A stretch of DNA of 64,000 nt from Kitasatospora atroaurantiaca (GCF_007828955.1 NZ_VIVR01000001.1:6448001-6512000), one strand, 5' to 3'. Shown: positions 40,739-53,408, counted from the first letter of the stretch. Made by a program: numbers and translations. Notes: generated from the letters alone by a model not told the origin.

Positions 40739-42298
40739 TCACGCGTCGGCGGTGCTCTGGGACGGTTCGGTGGACGGTGCGGGCACCGCCGCCGGGCCGT
40801 CCTTCCGCCGTGCCGGGCGGAGGGCGGCCGCAGCTGCCGCCAGGGTGATGCCGGCCGCCGTCAGCGGAACCCAGTCGCCGAGCCGGTCGTACCAGGTACG
40901 CGCCGCCGGGTCGGCCAGCGGCAGCCGGACGGTGACCGCGCCGGTCGCCGAGGTGCCCAGGTGGGCCAGCCGCCGGCCCTGGCGGTCGTACGCGACGGAC
41001 TCGCCGGTGAGCGAGGCCTGGACCACCGGGCGGCCGGTCTCGGCAGCCCGAAGGGCGCCCAGCGAGGCGTGCTGCTGCGGCGCCCAGGTGTGCTGGAAGG
41101 TCGAGGTGGCCGACTGGTAGACGATCAGCTTGGCGCCGTCGTCGGAGGCCGCCCGGGACATGTCGGGGAAGGCGGACTCGAAGCAGATCAGGGCGCCCAG
41201 GGGGAGCGGTCGGCCGGTGCGGTCGGAGGCCTGGAGCAGGTGGAAGGCGGCGCCGGGGGCGCGGTTCTCACCGGCCGCCTTGCTGATGCCGGCGATCCAG
41301 CCGAGCGCGGGCCGCAGCGGGATGTACTCGCCGAACGGGACCAGGCGGATCTTGCGGTAGCGGCTGATCACGCCGTCGGGGGTGATCAGGACGGCGTCCT
41401 TGGAGATCCGGCCGTCCGCCTTGCGGGCGTCCTCGCCGGCCAGCAGCTGGGCGCCGGTGGCGGTGGAGAGGGCGCGCAGCCGGTCCAGGGCGGCGGTGTC
41501 GCGGTCCAGGTCGGCGGTGGTGCTGCTCTCGGCCCAGACGACCAGGTCGAGCGGTCGGCCGACCAGGTCGGCGGTGATCCGGGCACTGGTGTCGAAGCGC
41601 GCGGTGGCGTCCGCCACCTGGCCCGGTTGGACCAGCGCCACCGTGGCGTACTCGCCGGGCGTCGGCTGGGTACGGAGGGCGAACAGCGCCGGCCCGGCGG
41701 CCACCGCCAGTGCGGTGACCCCCACGGCCGCCACCCGCACCGTCGGCCGACGGGCGGTCAGCAGGATCAGAACGCCCGTGTTCGCCGCCACCACGGCCGC
41801 ACTGACCAGCCAGGCGCCGCCGACCGAGGCCAGCGCCAGCACGGCCGGGTGCTGCCACTGGCTCGCCCCGAGCAGTGCCCAGGGCCCGCCGAGGGCGTGC
41901 CAGGAGCGGATGAACTCGGTGCTCACCCAGACCGACGGGACGACCACCAGGGCGGCCAGCGCCCTGAGCGCGGTCACCGGCGGGTGCAGCAGCCGCCACA
42001 CCGCCAGCCCCAGGCCCGCCTGCAGAGCGCCGAACAGCACCGCCAGCACGATCAGCCCGGGGCCGATCGACGGCACCAGCCAGTACATCGCCGTCAGGAT
42101 GAAGCCGGCCCCGAAGCACCACCCCCGCACCGCCGCCTCCCGCCCGCTCGGTGCCCGTTGCATCAGCAGCAGACCGGGCACCAGCGCGACCCAGGCCAGC
42201 GCGGCGAGCCCCGGCGCCGGGAAGGCGAGCACGGGCAGCGCGCCCGCGGCGAGCGAGGCGTACCGGGCGGGGCGGGCGAGGGCGGCGCGCAGCGTCAT
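40739..42298 (-). CDS. lnt: Apolipoprotein N-acyltransferase
   Basis: A 519-residue integral membrane enzyme that adds the third acyl chain to lipoproteins. About seven helices occupy residues 10-215 (for example GFILTAMYWLVPSIGPGLIVLAVLFGALQ). The C-N hydrolase domain follows, with the catalytic Glu in LVVWAESST, Lys in RKIRLVPFGEYIPL and Cys in LICFESAFPD. A last helix (LTAAGITLAAAAAAL) precedes a Pro/Ser-rich tail. The active-site triad is complete. Actinobacteria often have two Lnt homologues; which one this is cannot be told. The gene stands alone and ends 3 nt from the convergent VOC stop. Confidence 0.92.
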   Translation of the reverse strand: MTLRAALARPARYASLAAGALPVLAFPAPGLAALAWVALVPGLLLMQRAPSGREAAVRGWCFGAGFILTAMYWLVPSIGPGLIVLAVLFGALQAGLGLAVWRLLHPPVTALRALAALVVVPSVWVSTEFIRSWHALGGPWALLGASQWQHPAVLALASVGGAWLVSAAVVAANTGVLILLTARRPTVRVAAVGVTALAVAAGPALFALRTQPTPGEYATVALVQPGQVADATARFDTSARITADLVGRPLDLVVWAESSTTADLDRDTAALDRLRALSTATGAQLLAGEDARKADGRISKDAVLITPDGVISRYRKIRLVPFGEYIPLRPALGWIAGISKAAGENRAPGAAFHLLQASDRTGRPLPLGALICFESAFPDMSRAASDDGAKLIVYQSATSTFQHTWAPQQHASLGALRAAETGRPVVQASLTGESVAYDRQGRRLAHLGTSATGAVTVRLPLADPAARTWYDRLGDWVPLTAAGITLAAAAAALRPARRKDGPAAVPAPSTEPSQSTADA

Positions 42299-42374
42299 GC
42301 CCTGATTGTCCGCCTCGCCCGGCCATGCACCATCCAGCGGAACCGCCGCGTGTCGGGATTACCCGCCAGGGCCG

Positions 42375-45998
<3,624 letters not shown>

Positions 45999-46069
45999 GC
46001 GGCGGCCCTCCCGGCCTTGTCACCGGCGATGGGCATGCGGCAGCGCATAGGTCGAGCCTTCCTCGGGGT

Positions 46070-46200
46070 CCGCGCCCCGGGCAATGGGAGGACGGCAGGA
46101 GTTCCTGGCTCCCACGGCCGGTGAGCCGTGGTCACAGTGGCGGGACCGCACCGGGTTTGCACCGGTTTCCTCCCCTTTGCGCCGTCGCTGGCGTGGACGG
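46070..46200 (-). promoter_or_regulatory. Cobalamin riboswitch upstream of cobN
   Basis: Read on the minus strand, the leader contains GGTGCAAACCCGGTGCGG followed by TCCCGCCACTGTGACC, which is the conserved core of the adenosylcobalamin riboswitch. The B12 box follows as GAGCCAGGAACTCCTGCC (about 46092-46109 on the plus strand). GGGGAGGAAACCGG precedes the core. The order and spacing are right for the AdoCbl class, and the cobN start codon lies about 75-100 nt further on. The gene-free stretch 45999-46312 holds this element and the divergent cobG promoter. Control is probably by hiding the cobN ribosome binding site or by termination; I see no clear terminator. The exact outer edges are approximate. 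Confidence 0.9.
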
Positions 46201-46299
46201 CCCACAGGGGACCGTCCGGGAGCATCGTACGGGCTGCGGGTGATCTGCGGGACAGCACGAACGTGATCTACAGGACAGAGCGTCCGGTCCGATCCTCTG

Positions 46300-46305
46300 T
46301 ATGCT
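46300..46305 (+). promoter_or_regulatory. -10 box of a probable leaderless cobG mRNA
   Basis: TATGCT ends 7 nt before the ATG at 46313. There is no ribosome binding site for either the ATG at 46301 (inside this box) or 46313. This supports 46313 as the start and a promoter independent of the cobN riboswitch. Confidence 0.55.
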
Positions 46306-46312
46306 CGCCGCC

Positions 46313-47518
46313 ATGCCACCGACACCTGACGCCGCCGAGCCGGGCCCCGGGGCGCCCGACCGCGGGCGCTCGGACGCCTGCCCGGGGGCCCTTCGTCTAC
46401 ACACGGCCGACGACGGAGCCCTCGCCCGGATCCGGGTGCCGGGCGGCCTGCTGACTGTCAGTCAGGCGATGGTGCTCGCCGACGCCGCGAGCGAGCTGGG
46501 CGACGGCGAGCTCGAGACCACCTCGCGCGGCAACGTCCAACTGCGCGGCCTGCCTTCGGACTCGGGCCTGGAGCTCGGCCGCCGCCTGCGGGCGGCAGGC
46601 CTGCTGCCCTCCGACTCCCACGAACGCGTCCGCAACATCGTCGCCTCGCCGCTCGCGGGCCTCGACGGCATCGGGCACGCGGACGTCCAGGCCTGGACGC
46701 GCGAGCTGGACTCCGTGCTCTGCGCGAGTGACCCGGCGGCCGCGCTCTCCGGCAAGTTCCTCTTCGCGCTCGACGACGGACGCGGCGACGTCGCGGGCCT
46801 CGACGCCGATGTGACATTGATCGCAAGGCCGGACGGCACAGCCCTGCTGCGCCTCGGCCGCACGGCCACCGCGCGCCGCGTACCGGCTCACCGGGCGGTG
46901 CCCGCCGCGCTCGCGGCCGCTTGCGAGTTCCTCGAGGCCTGCCGCGAGAGCGCCACCAAGGCCTGGCACGTGCGCGAGGCGCCCGAGCTGCTGGACCCGG
47001 GTGCCGAGGCCCTGCCCCCGCTCGGCACGCCCCCGCCCGTCGGCGCCGTACCCGGCGGCGTCTCGGTCGGCATGCGCTTCGGGCGGGTGAGCGCCGAGCA
47101 GTGGCGCCTGCTGGCCCGTACGGCGGCCGGCGAGCTGCGCGTCACTCCCTGGCGTGGCGTCGTCCTGCCGGGGGTGCCGGCCGAACGGCTGGCGGACCTG
47201 GCGGCGGCGGGCTTCCGTACCGACCCGGGCTCGCCCTGGGAGCGGGCCACTGCCTGCACCGGCAGGCCCGGCTGCGCCAAGTCGCTGGCCGACGTCCGGG
47301 CCGACGCGGCGCAGGCGCTCGACACGGCTCGCGGTGGCGGGCTGCCCGTCCACTGGTCCGGCTGCGAGCGGCGTTGCGGACACCCGGCGGGTGAGTGGGT
47401 GGACGTCCTCGCCACTGGGCAGGGCTATCGGGTGACCGTACGACCCGCAGAGACCTCTCACGATGTGATGACAGAACAGATGGCCGAAGCAGTGGCCGAG
47501 GCCCGGAGGACCAAGTGA
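46313..47518 (+). CDS. cobG: Precorrin-3B synthase CobG
   Basis: A 401-residue iron-sulfur/siroheme-type oxygenase of the aerobic cobalamin route. It belongs to the nitrite/sulfite reductase family: RIRVPGGLLTVSQAMVLADAA and ETTSRGNVQLRGL at the N-terminus, SGKFLFALDDGRGDV in the middle, and the 4Fe-4S cysteines in CTGRPGCAKS and SGCERRCGHPAGE. It uses O2 to convert precorrin-3A to precorrin-3B before ring contraction. The start at 46313 is preferred over the ATG at 46301, which lies inside the likely -10 box. Its stop overlaps the cobH GTG (GTGA), so cobG-cobH-cobIJ form one coupled operon. Confidence 0.93.
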   Translation: MPPTPDAAEPGPGAPDRGRSDACPGALRLHTADDGALARIRVPGGLLTVSQAMVLADAASELGDGELETTSRGNVQLRGLPSDSGLELGRRLRAAGLLPSDSHERVRNIVASPLAGLDGIGHADVQAWTRELDSVLCASDPAAALSGKFLFALDDGRGDVAGLDADVTLIARPDGTALLRLGRTATARRVPAHRAVPAALAAACEFLEACRESATKAWHVREAPELLDPGAEALPPLGTPPPVGAVPGGVSVGMRFGRVSAEQWRLLARTAAGELRVTPWRGVVLPGVPAERLADLAAAGFRTDPGSPWERATACTGRPGCAKSLADVRADAAQALDTARGGGLPVHWSGCERRCGHPAGEWVDVLATGQGYRVTVRPAETSHDVMTEQMAEAVAEARRTK

Positions 47519-48141
47519 TCGAGTACGAGAGGGACGGCGCGGCCATCTACCGCGAGTCCTTTGCCACCATCCGGGCCGAGGCCGACCTGGCCCACCTGCC
47601 CGCCGACGTCTCGCAGGTCGCGGTGCGGATGATCCACGCCTGCGGTATGACCGACCTGGTCAAGGACCTGCTCTGGTCGCCGGGCGTGGTGGCGAGCGCC
47701 CGCAAGGCGCTGCACGCCGGTGCGCCGATCCTCTGCGACGTGTCGATGGTGGCCAGCGGTGTCACCCGCAAGCGGCTGCCGGCCGACAACGAGGTCATCT
47801 GCACCCTCTCCGACCCCTCGGTGCCCGCTCTCGCGAAGGAGCTCGGCAACACCCGCAGCGCCGCGGCGATGGAGCTGTGGCTGCCCCGCCTCGAAGGTGC
47901 GGTGGTCGCCGTCGGCAACGCGCCGACCTCGCTGTTCCGGCTGCTGGAGATGATCGAGGCCGGCGCCCCGCGTCCGGCCGCGGTGATCGGTGTGCCGGTC
48001 GGCTTCATCGGCGCCGCCGAGTCCAAGCAGGCGCTCGCCGAGCACCCCTCCGGCCTGGAGCACCTCGTGGTGCGCGGCCGGCGAGGCGGCAGTGCGATAG
48101 CCGCCGCCGCCATCAACGCGATTGCGAGTGAGGAAGAATGA
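47515..48141 (+). CDS. cobH: Precorrin-8X methylmutase CobH
   Basis: A 208-residue enzyme that moves the C-11 methyl to C-12 to give hydrogenobyrinic acid. The catalytic His41 lies in VRMIHACGMTDL. Other family segments are ILCDVSMVASGVTRKRL, NTRSAAAMELWLPRLEGAVVAVGNAPTSLFRLLEMI and VIGVPVGFIGAAESKQAL. The GTG at 47515 overlaps the cobG stop, with GGAGG 6 nt upstream; the stop overlaps the cobIJ ATG. Confidence 0.95.
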   Translation: MIEYERDGAAIYRESFATIRAEADLAHLPADVSQVAVRMIHACGMTDLVKDLLWSPGVVASARKALHAGAPILCDVSMVASGVTRKRLPADNEVICTLSDPSVPALAKELGNTRSAAAMELWLPRLEGAVVAVGNAPTSLFRLLEMIEAGAPRPAAVIGVPVGFIGAAESKQALAEHPSGLEHLVVRGRRGGSAIAAAAINAIASEEE

Positions 48142-49631
48142 CCGGCCGTCTCTACGGTGTCGGCCTCGGCCCGGGCGATCCGTCGCTGATCACCGTCCGC
48201 GCCGCCGAACTCATCGGCAAGGCCGACGTGGTGGCGTACCACAGCGCCCGGCACGGCCGTTCGATCGCGCGCTCCATCGCCGCCCGCTACCTGACCGGCG
48301 GTCAGATCGAGGAGAAGCTGGTCTACCCGATCACGGTCGAGACCACCGACCACCCCGGCGGCTACCGGGGCGCGCTGGACGAGTTCTACGAGGAGGCCGC
48401 CGACCGGCTGGCCGCCCACCTGGACGCGGGCCGCGACGTCGTCGTGCTCGCCGAGGGCGACCCGTTCTTCTACGGTTCGTACCAGCACATGCACAAGCGC
48501 CTCGCGTACCGCTACCCGACCGAGGTGGTGCCCGGCGTCACCTCGATCAGCGCCGCCGCCGCCCGGCTCGGCATGCCGCTGGTCGAGGCCGAGGAAGTCC
48601 TGACCATCATCCCGGGCACCCTGCCCGAGGAGGAGCTGACGGCACGTCTGGCCGCCACCGACTCGGCGGTCGTCATGAAGCTCGGCCGCACCTTCCCGGC
48701 CGTCCGCCGCGCCCTGGAGCGAGCGGGCCGGCTGGAGGACGCCCAGTACGTCGAGCGGGCCACGATGGACGGTGAGCGCACCGAGCCGCTGGCCGACGTC
48801 GACCCGTCCACCGTGCCGTACTTCTCCGTCGCCGTCCTGCCCAGCAAGGTCGCGCCGCTGGAGCACACCGAGCCCTCCGGTGAGGGCGAGGTCGTCGTGG
48901 TCGGCACCGGTCCTGCCGGACCGCTCTGGCTCACCCCCGAGGCGCGCGGCGCCCTGGCCCGGGCCACCGACCTGGTCGGCTACACCACCTACCTGGACCG
49001 CGTGCCCGTCCGCCGAGGCCAGCAGCGCCACGGCTCGGACAACAAGGTCGAGGCCGAGCGCGCCGAGTTCGCCCTCGACCTGGCCCGGCGCGGCCGCCGG
49101 GTCGCCGTGGTCTCCTCGGGCGACCCGGGCGTCTTCGCGATGGCGACCGCCGTCCTGGAGGCCGCCTGCGCCGACCCGTACCGCTCGGTCAAGGTGCGCG
49201 TGCTGCCCGGCATGACCGCCGCGCACGCCGCCGCCTCCCGGGCCGGCGCCCCGCTCGGCCACGACTACGCGGTGGTCTCGCTCTCCGACCGGCTCAAGCC
49301 CTGGGAGGTGGTGGCCGAGCGCCTGCGCGCAGCCGCCGCCGCCGACCTGGTGCTGGCGCTGTACAACCCCGGCTCGCAGACCCGCACCACCCAGGTCGGC
49401 CTGGCCCGCGACCTGCTGCTCGAACACCGCGCCCCGGACACCCCGGTGGTGATGGCCCGTGACGTCGGCGGCCCGACCGAACGTGTGCGGACCGTGCGCC
49501 TGGGCGAACTCGACCCCGCCCAGGTCGACATGCGGACCATCCTGCTGATCGGCTCCTCGCAGACCCAGGCCGTCGAGCGCGACAACGGCACCGAGGTGGT
49601 CTGGACCCCCCGGCGGTATCCGCCGGTCTGA
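48138..49631 (+). CDS. cobIJ: Precorrin-2 C20-methyltransferase / precorrin-3B C17-methyltransferase fusion CobIJ
   Basis: A 497-residue two-enzyme fusion. Residues 1-245 are CobI: LYGVGLGPGDPSLITVRAAE, VVVLAEGDPFFYGSYQHMHKRL and VVPGVTSISAAAARLGMPL. Residues about 250-497 are CobJ: VVVVGTGPAGPLWLTPEARGAL, VAVVSSGDPGVFAMATAVLEA, VLPGMTAAHAAASRAGAPLGHDYAVVSLSD and YNPGSQTRTTQVGLARDLLLEH. Both halves keep the SAM-binding P-loop of tetrapyrrole methylases. The fusion is common in actinobacteria and links C-20 methylation with ring contraction. It overlaps cobH by ATGA and ends in a hairpin. Confidence 0.95.
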   Translation: MTGRLYGVGLGPGDPSLITVRAAELIGKADVVAYHSARHGRSIARSIAARYLTGGQIEEKLVYPITVETTDHPGGYRGALDEFYEEAADRLAAHLDAGRDVVVLAEGDPFFYGSYQHMHKRLAYRYPTEVVPGVTSISAAAARLGMPLVEAEEVLTIIPGTLPEEELTARLAATDSAVVMKLGRTFPAVRRALERAGRLEDAQYVERATMDGERTEPLADVDPSTVPYFSVAVLPSKVAPLEHTEPSGEGEVVVVGTGPAGPLWLTPEARGALARATDLVGYTTYLDRVPVRRGQQRHGSDNKVEAERAEFALDLARRGRRVAVVSSGDPGVFAMATAVLEAACADPYRSVKVRVLPGMTAAHAAASRAGAPLGHDYAVVSLSDRLKPWEVVAERLRAAAAADLVLALYNPGSQTRTTQVGLARDLLLEHRAPDTPVVMARDVGGPTERVRTVRLGELDPAQVDMRTILLIGSSQTQAVERDNGTEVVWTPRRYPPV

Positions 49632-49642
49632 CCGGAGGCCTT

Positions 49643-49673
49643 CGGCCCGGCGCTCTCACGGCGCCGGGCCGAG
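49643..49673 (+). terminator. Terminator of cobG-cobH-cobIJ
   Basis: TCGGCCCGGCGC (49643-49654) and GCGCCGGGCCGA (49662-49673) form a perfect 12-bp stem with a 7-nt loop, 11 nt after the cobIJ stop. Confidence 0.7.
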
Positions 49674-49683
49674 GCGCCCGACC

Positions 49684-49689
49684 TAGACT
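49684..49689 (+). promoter_or_regulatory. -10 box of a probable leaderless polX mRNA
   Basis: TAGACT ends 6 nt before the polX ATG at 49696, with no ribosome binding site between. It lies directly after the cobIJ terminator, giving polX its own promoter. Confidence 0.6.
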
Positions 49690-49695
49690 GGCGAC

Positions 49696-51429
49696 ATGGG
49701 CCGACGCAACGACGAGGTCGAGGCCCTTCTCCAGGAGTACGCCGACCTCATCCTGCTCACCGGCGGTGACGCCTACCGGGCGCGTTCCTACGAGAAGGCG
49801 GCCCGGGCCGTCGGCGGGCACCCCGGGGACGTCGCCCACCTGGACGTCAAGGGGCTGCAGGAGATCCCCGGCGTCGGGAAGTCCATCGCCGCCAAGATCG
49901 CCGAGTACCTCGCCACCGGCCACCTCCCCGCCGTCGACCAGCTGCGCGAGAAGGTGCCCGCCGGCGTGCGCGAGATCATGGCGATCCCCGGCGTCGGCCC
50001 GAAGAAGGCGGCGGTGCTCCACCGGGACCTCGGCATCTCCTCGGTCGCGGAACTCCTGGACGCGGCCAGGGCCGACCGGCTCAGCGAGGTCCCCGGCTTC
50101 GGCGAGCGCTCCGCCGAGAACATCCTGCACGGCATCGAGGTGCTCGGGCAGAGTGGCGGCCGGGTGCTCCTCAACACGGCGACCGAGCTCGCCGAGGAGA
50201 TCGTCGCCGAGCTCTCCCGGGTCCCGGGTTGCGAGCGCTGCGCGTACGCGGGGTCGCTGCGGCGGATGCGGGAGACCATCGGCGACATCGACGTCCTGGC
50301 GGCGGCCGAGGACTCCGCGCCGCTGATGGAGGCGCTCACCGCCCTGCCGTACGCCGCCGACGTCATCGGCCACGGCACCACCAAGACGTCGATCCGTACC
50401 ACCAAGGGCATGCAGGTCGACCTGCGCGTCGTCCCGGCGGATGCCTGGGGAGCGGCGATGGTCTACTTCACCGGCTCCAAGGCTCACAACATCCGCCTGC
50501 GCACCAGGGCCGTCAAGGCAGGCCTCAAGCTCTCCGAGTACGGCCTCTTCGAGGTCGAGAGCGGCCGGAAGGTCGTCTCGGCGAGCGAGGAGGAGGTGTA
50601 CGCCGCTCTCGGGCTGCCGTGGATACCGCCGACGCTGCGCGAGGACCGGGGCGAGATCGACGCGGCGCTGCGCGGGGAGCTGCCGGAGGTGGTGACCGAG
50701 CGGGACGTCCGAGGCGACCTGCACACCCACACCGACCTGACCGACGGTCTCGCCCCGCTGGAGGAGATGCTCGCCACGGCCGCCGAGCGCGGGTACGCCT
50801 ACTACGCCGTCACCGACCACGCCCCGAACCTGTACATGCAGCGGATGACCGACGAGAAGATGCTGGCCCAGCGGCAGCAGGTACGCGAACTCGACCGGCG
50901 CTTCAAGGGGATGAGGGTGCTGCACGGCACCGAGCTCAACATCGACCCCGACGGTGGCGTCGACTGGCCGCCGGAGTTCCTCGCCGGATTCGACCTCTGC
51001 GTGGCCTCGGTCCACTCCCACTTCAGGGCCGGCCGGGACGCGCAGACCCGGCGCCTGGTACGCGCCTGCGAGAACCCGTACGTCCACATCATCGGCCACC
51101 CGACCACCCGCCTCCTGGGCCGGAGACCTGGCCTGGACGTGGACCTCGACGAGGTGTTCGCCGCCTGCGCCCGCACCGGCACCGTGCTGGAGATCAACGC
51201 CTCTCCCGAGCGCCTCGACCTGAACGACGAGCAGATCCTGGCGGCGCGGCGGCACGGCGTCCGCTTCGCCGTCGACAGCGACGCGCACTCCCCACTGCAC
51301 CTGGCGAACCTGCGGTACGGCATCGGAACGGCGCAGCGCGGCTGGCTCACCAAGGACGACGTGATCAACACCTGGACCTGGACCAGACTGCGACGCCTCC
51401 TCAACTCGGTGCCCTCCGACTCTGGTTGA
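49696..51429 (+). CDS. polX: PolX-type DNA polymerase / 3'-5' exonuclease
   Basis: A 577-residue bacterial family X polymerase. Helix-hairpin-helix motifs appear in LQEIPGVGKSIAAKIAEYL, MAIPGVGPKKAAVLHRDLG and SEVPGFGERSAENIL. The nucleotidyltransferase site is GSLRRMRETIGDIDVL (two Asp) with the third Asp in MQVDLRVVP. The C-terminal PHP domain (from about residue 335) begins GDLHTHTDLTDG and includes YAVTDHAPN, GTELNIDPDG, ASVHSHF and VHIIGHPTTR; these metal-binding His/Asp residues give nuclease activity. It fills gaps in base-excision and end-joining repair. Its place inside the cobalamin locus looks incidental, since it has its own promoter and terminator. Confidence 0.94.
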   Translation: MGRRNDEVEALLQEYADLILLTGGDAYRARSYEKAARAVGGHPGDVAHLDVKGLQEIPGVGKSIAAKIAEYLATGHLPAVDQLREKVPAGVREIMAIPGVGPKKAAVLHRDLGISSVAELLDAARADRLSEVPGFGERSAENILHGIEVLGQSGGRVLLNTATELAEEIVAELSRVPGCERCAYAGSLRRMRETIGDIDVLAAAEDSAPLMEALTALPYAADVIGHGTTKTSIRTTKGMQVDLRVVPADAWGAAMVYFTGSKAHNIRLRTRAVKAGLKLSEYGLFEVESGRKVVSASEEEVYAALGLPWIPPTLREDRGEIDAALRGELPEVVTERDVRGDLHTHTDLTDGLAPLEEMLATAAERGYAYYAVTDHAPNLYMQRMTDEKMLAQRQQVRELDRRFKGMRVLHGTELNIDPDGGVDWPPEFLAGFDLCVASVHSHFRAGRDAQTRRLVRACENPYVHIIGHPTTRLLGRRPGLDVDLDEVFAACARTGTVLEINASPERLDLNDEQILAARRHGVRFAVDSDAHSPLHLANLRYGIGTAQRGWLTKDDVINTWTWTRLRRLLNSVPSDSG

Positions 51430-51503
51430 CGGTACGTGCGCTCTCGACAGCGTCTGCGGACCGGGGACGATGCGGCCATCGAGGACGCGCTGGGCCGGAT
51501 CGG

Positions 51504-52244
51504 TCAGGCCCCGAGGCGGGCCAGCCAGTCGACGGCGCCGGCGACGTCCGCGACGGTGCGGACACCGGGCGGAAGCGCCGGGCGGCGGACGATCACCACC
51601 GGCACGCCGAGCTCGCGGGCGGCCGTGAGCTTGGGTGCGGTGGCCGCCCCGCCGCTGTCCTTGGTCACCAGCACGTCGATGCGGTGCTCGCGCAGCACGG
51701 CCCGTTCGCCGTCCAGGGTGAACGGGCCGCGGTCCAGCAGGACGGCGGTCTGCGCGGGCATCGGGGGCTCCGGGGCGTCGACCGAGCGAGCGAGGAAGAA
51801 GAGGTCGTCGAGGCCCGTGAAGGCGGCCAGGCCCTGGCGCCCGGTGGTCAGGAAGACCCGGCGGCCGAGCGCGGGGAGGGCCGCGGCGGCCTCCTCCAGG
51901 GAGCCGACCGGGTGCCAGCGGTCACCGTCAACCGGCACCCAGCTGGGGCGGCGCAGAGCCAGCAGGGGAACATGGACCTCGGCGGCCGCCTCGGCCGCGT
52001 TGCGACTGATGGTGCCGGCGAAGGGATGGGTGGCGTCGATGAGCGCGTCCACGTGCTGCTCGCGCAGCCAGTCGGCGAGCCCGGACGGGCCGCCGAAGCC
52101 GCCGATCCGCACCTCCCCGGCGGGCAGCCGGGGCTCGGCCACCCGGCCCGCCAGTGAGCTGGTCACCCGCAGCGCCGGGTCGGCCGCCAGCTCGGCGGCC
52201 AGCCTGCGGGCCTCGGTGGTGCCGCCGAGGATCAGGACGTGCAT
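51504..52244 (-). CDS. cobK: Precorrin-6A reductase CobK
   Basis: A 246-residue NADPH-dependent reductase that converts precorrin-6A to precorrin-6B. Family segments are HVLILGGTTEARRLAAEL, VRIGGFGGPSGLADWL, ALIDATHPFAGTISRNAAEA, GRRVFLTTGRQGLAAF and VLVTKDSGGAATAPKLTAARELGVPVVIVRRP. The ATG at 52244 is 20 nt from the divergent cbiD GTG, so the two promoters must overlap the coding ends. The stop lies 74 nt from the convergent polX stop. Confidence 0.95.
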   Translation of the reverse strand: MHVLILGGTTEARRLAAELAADPALRVTSSLAGRVAEPRLPAGEVRIGGFGGPSGLADWLREQHVDALIDATHPFAGTISRNAAEAAAEVHVPLLALRRPSWVPVDGDRWHPVGSLEEAAAALPALGRRVFLTTGRQGLAAFTGLDDLFFLARSVDAPEPPMPAQTAVLLDRGPFTLDGERAVLREHRIDVLVTKDSGGAATAPKLTAARELGVPVVIVRRPALPPGVRTVADVAGAVDWLARLGA

Positions 52245-52264
52245 CGGGACTCCAGGGGACGGAC

Positions 52265-53380
52265 GTGGCTGAGACGGGAGGCCGCGCGGCGCAGCTGAAG
52301 AGCAGCGGGCTGCGGCACGGCTGGACGACGGGTGCCTGTGCGACGGCGGCGACCACCGCCGCGTACACCGCGCTGCTGACCGGGGAGTTCCCCGACCCGG
52401 TGACGATCACCCTGCCCAAGGGTCAGCAGCCCGCCTTCGCACTGGCCACCGAGGAGTTGACGGACCATCAGGCGATGGCGGGAGTGGTCAAGGACGCCGG
52501 GGACGACCCGGACGTCACCCACGGCGCGCTGATCCGCTCGACGGTACGCGCCGGGCTCCCCGGCACCGGCGTGGTGTTCCGCGCGGGCCCGGGCGTGGGC
52601 ACCGTCACCAAGGCCGGGCTGCCGCTCGCGGTCGGCGAGCCCGCGATCAACCCGGTGCCCCGGCAGATGATCCGGGACGCCGTCGCCGAGGTCGCCGCCC
52701 GGCACGGCGGCAGCGGGGACGTCGAGGTGGAGATCTCCGTCGACCACGGCGAGGAGATCGCCCGCAGCACCTGGAACCCGCGCCTGGGCATCCTGGGCGG
52801 CCTCTCCATCCTCGGCACCACCGGCATCGTCGTGCCCTACTCGTGCTCCGCCTGGATCGACTCCATCCGGCGCGGTGTGGACGTGGCCCGCGCGGCCGGG
52901 CGTACGCATGTCGCGGGCTGCACCGGATCGACCTCGGAGAAGGTCGCCGTCGCCGTGCACGGCCTGCCGGAGGACGCCCTGCTGGACATGGGCGACTTCG
53001 CGGGCGCGGTACTGAAATACCTCAAGCGCCACCCCGTGCCGAGGCTGACCATCGCGGGCGGCTTCGCCAAGCTCTCCAAGCTCGCCGCCGGGCACCTGGA
53101 CCTCCACTCGGCCCGCTCGCAGGTCGACAAGGGCTACCTCGCCGCTCTCGCCCGGCAGGGCGGGGCGGACGAGCTCCTGGTCGCCGCCGTGGCCTCGGCC
53201 AACACCGGCCTGGAGGCCGTCCAGCTCTGCTCGTCCGCCGGGGTGCCGCTCGGTGACCTGGTGGCCGAGGCGGCCAGGGCCACCGCACTGGGCGTCCTGA
53301 CCGGCTCGCCGGTCGCGGTCGACGTCATCTGCATCGACCGAGCCGGCACCATCGTCGGCCGGGCCGAGCCTGCCGGGTAG
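52265..53380 (+). CDS. cbiD: Cobalt-precorrin-5B (C1)-methyltransferase CbiD
   Basis: A 371-residue protein. Hallmarks are LRHGWTTGACATAATTAAYTALLTG near the N-terminus, GVVKDAGDDPDVTHGALI, GVGTVTKAGLPLAVGEPAINPVPRQMI, NPRLGILGGLSILGTTGIVVPYS and the C-terminal AGGFAKLSKLAAGHLDLHSARSQVD. CbiD methylates C-1 during the anaerobic route, where cobalt is already present. Here it sits with aerobic-route genes (cobG, cobN, cobK) and no cobF is in the window, so it probably takes the CobF place. The GTG start at 52265 follows GGGGA. The very short gap to cobK implies shared regulation. Confidence 0.93.
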   Translation: MAETGGRAAQLKSSGLRHGWTTGACATAATTAAYTALLTGEFPDPVTITLPKGQQPAFALATEELTDHQAMAGVVKDAGDDPDVTHGALIRSTVRAGLPGTGVVFRAGPGVGTVTKAGLPLAVGEPAINPVPRQMIRDAVAEVAARHGGSGDVEVEISVDHGEEIARSTWNPRLGILGGLSILGTTGIVVPYSCSAWIDSIRRGVDVARAAGRTHVAGCTGSTSEKVAVAVHGLPEDALLDMGDFAGAVLKYLKRHPVPRLTIAGGFAKLSKLAAGHLDLHSARSQVDKGYLAALARQGGADELLVAAVASANTGLEAVQLCSSAGVPLGDLVAEAARATALGVLTGSPVAVDVICIDRAGTIVGRAEPAG

Positions 53381-53408
53381 GGCCACCCTCACTGGTAGGG
53401 GCACCTTC

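Noticed and set aside
49696..51429. polX as a functional part of the cobalamin operon
   Set aside because: It follows a terminator and has its own promoter; its repair function has no link to corrin synthesis.
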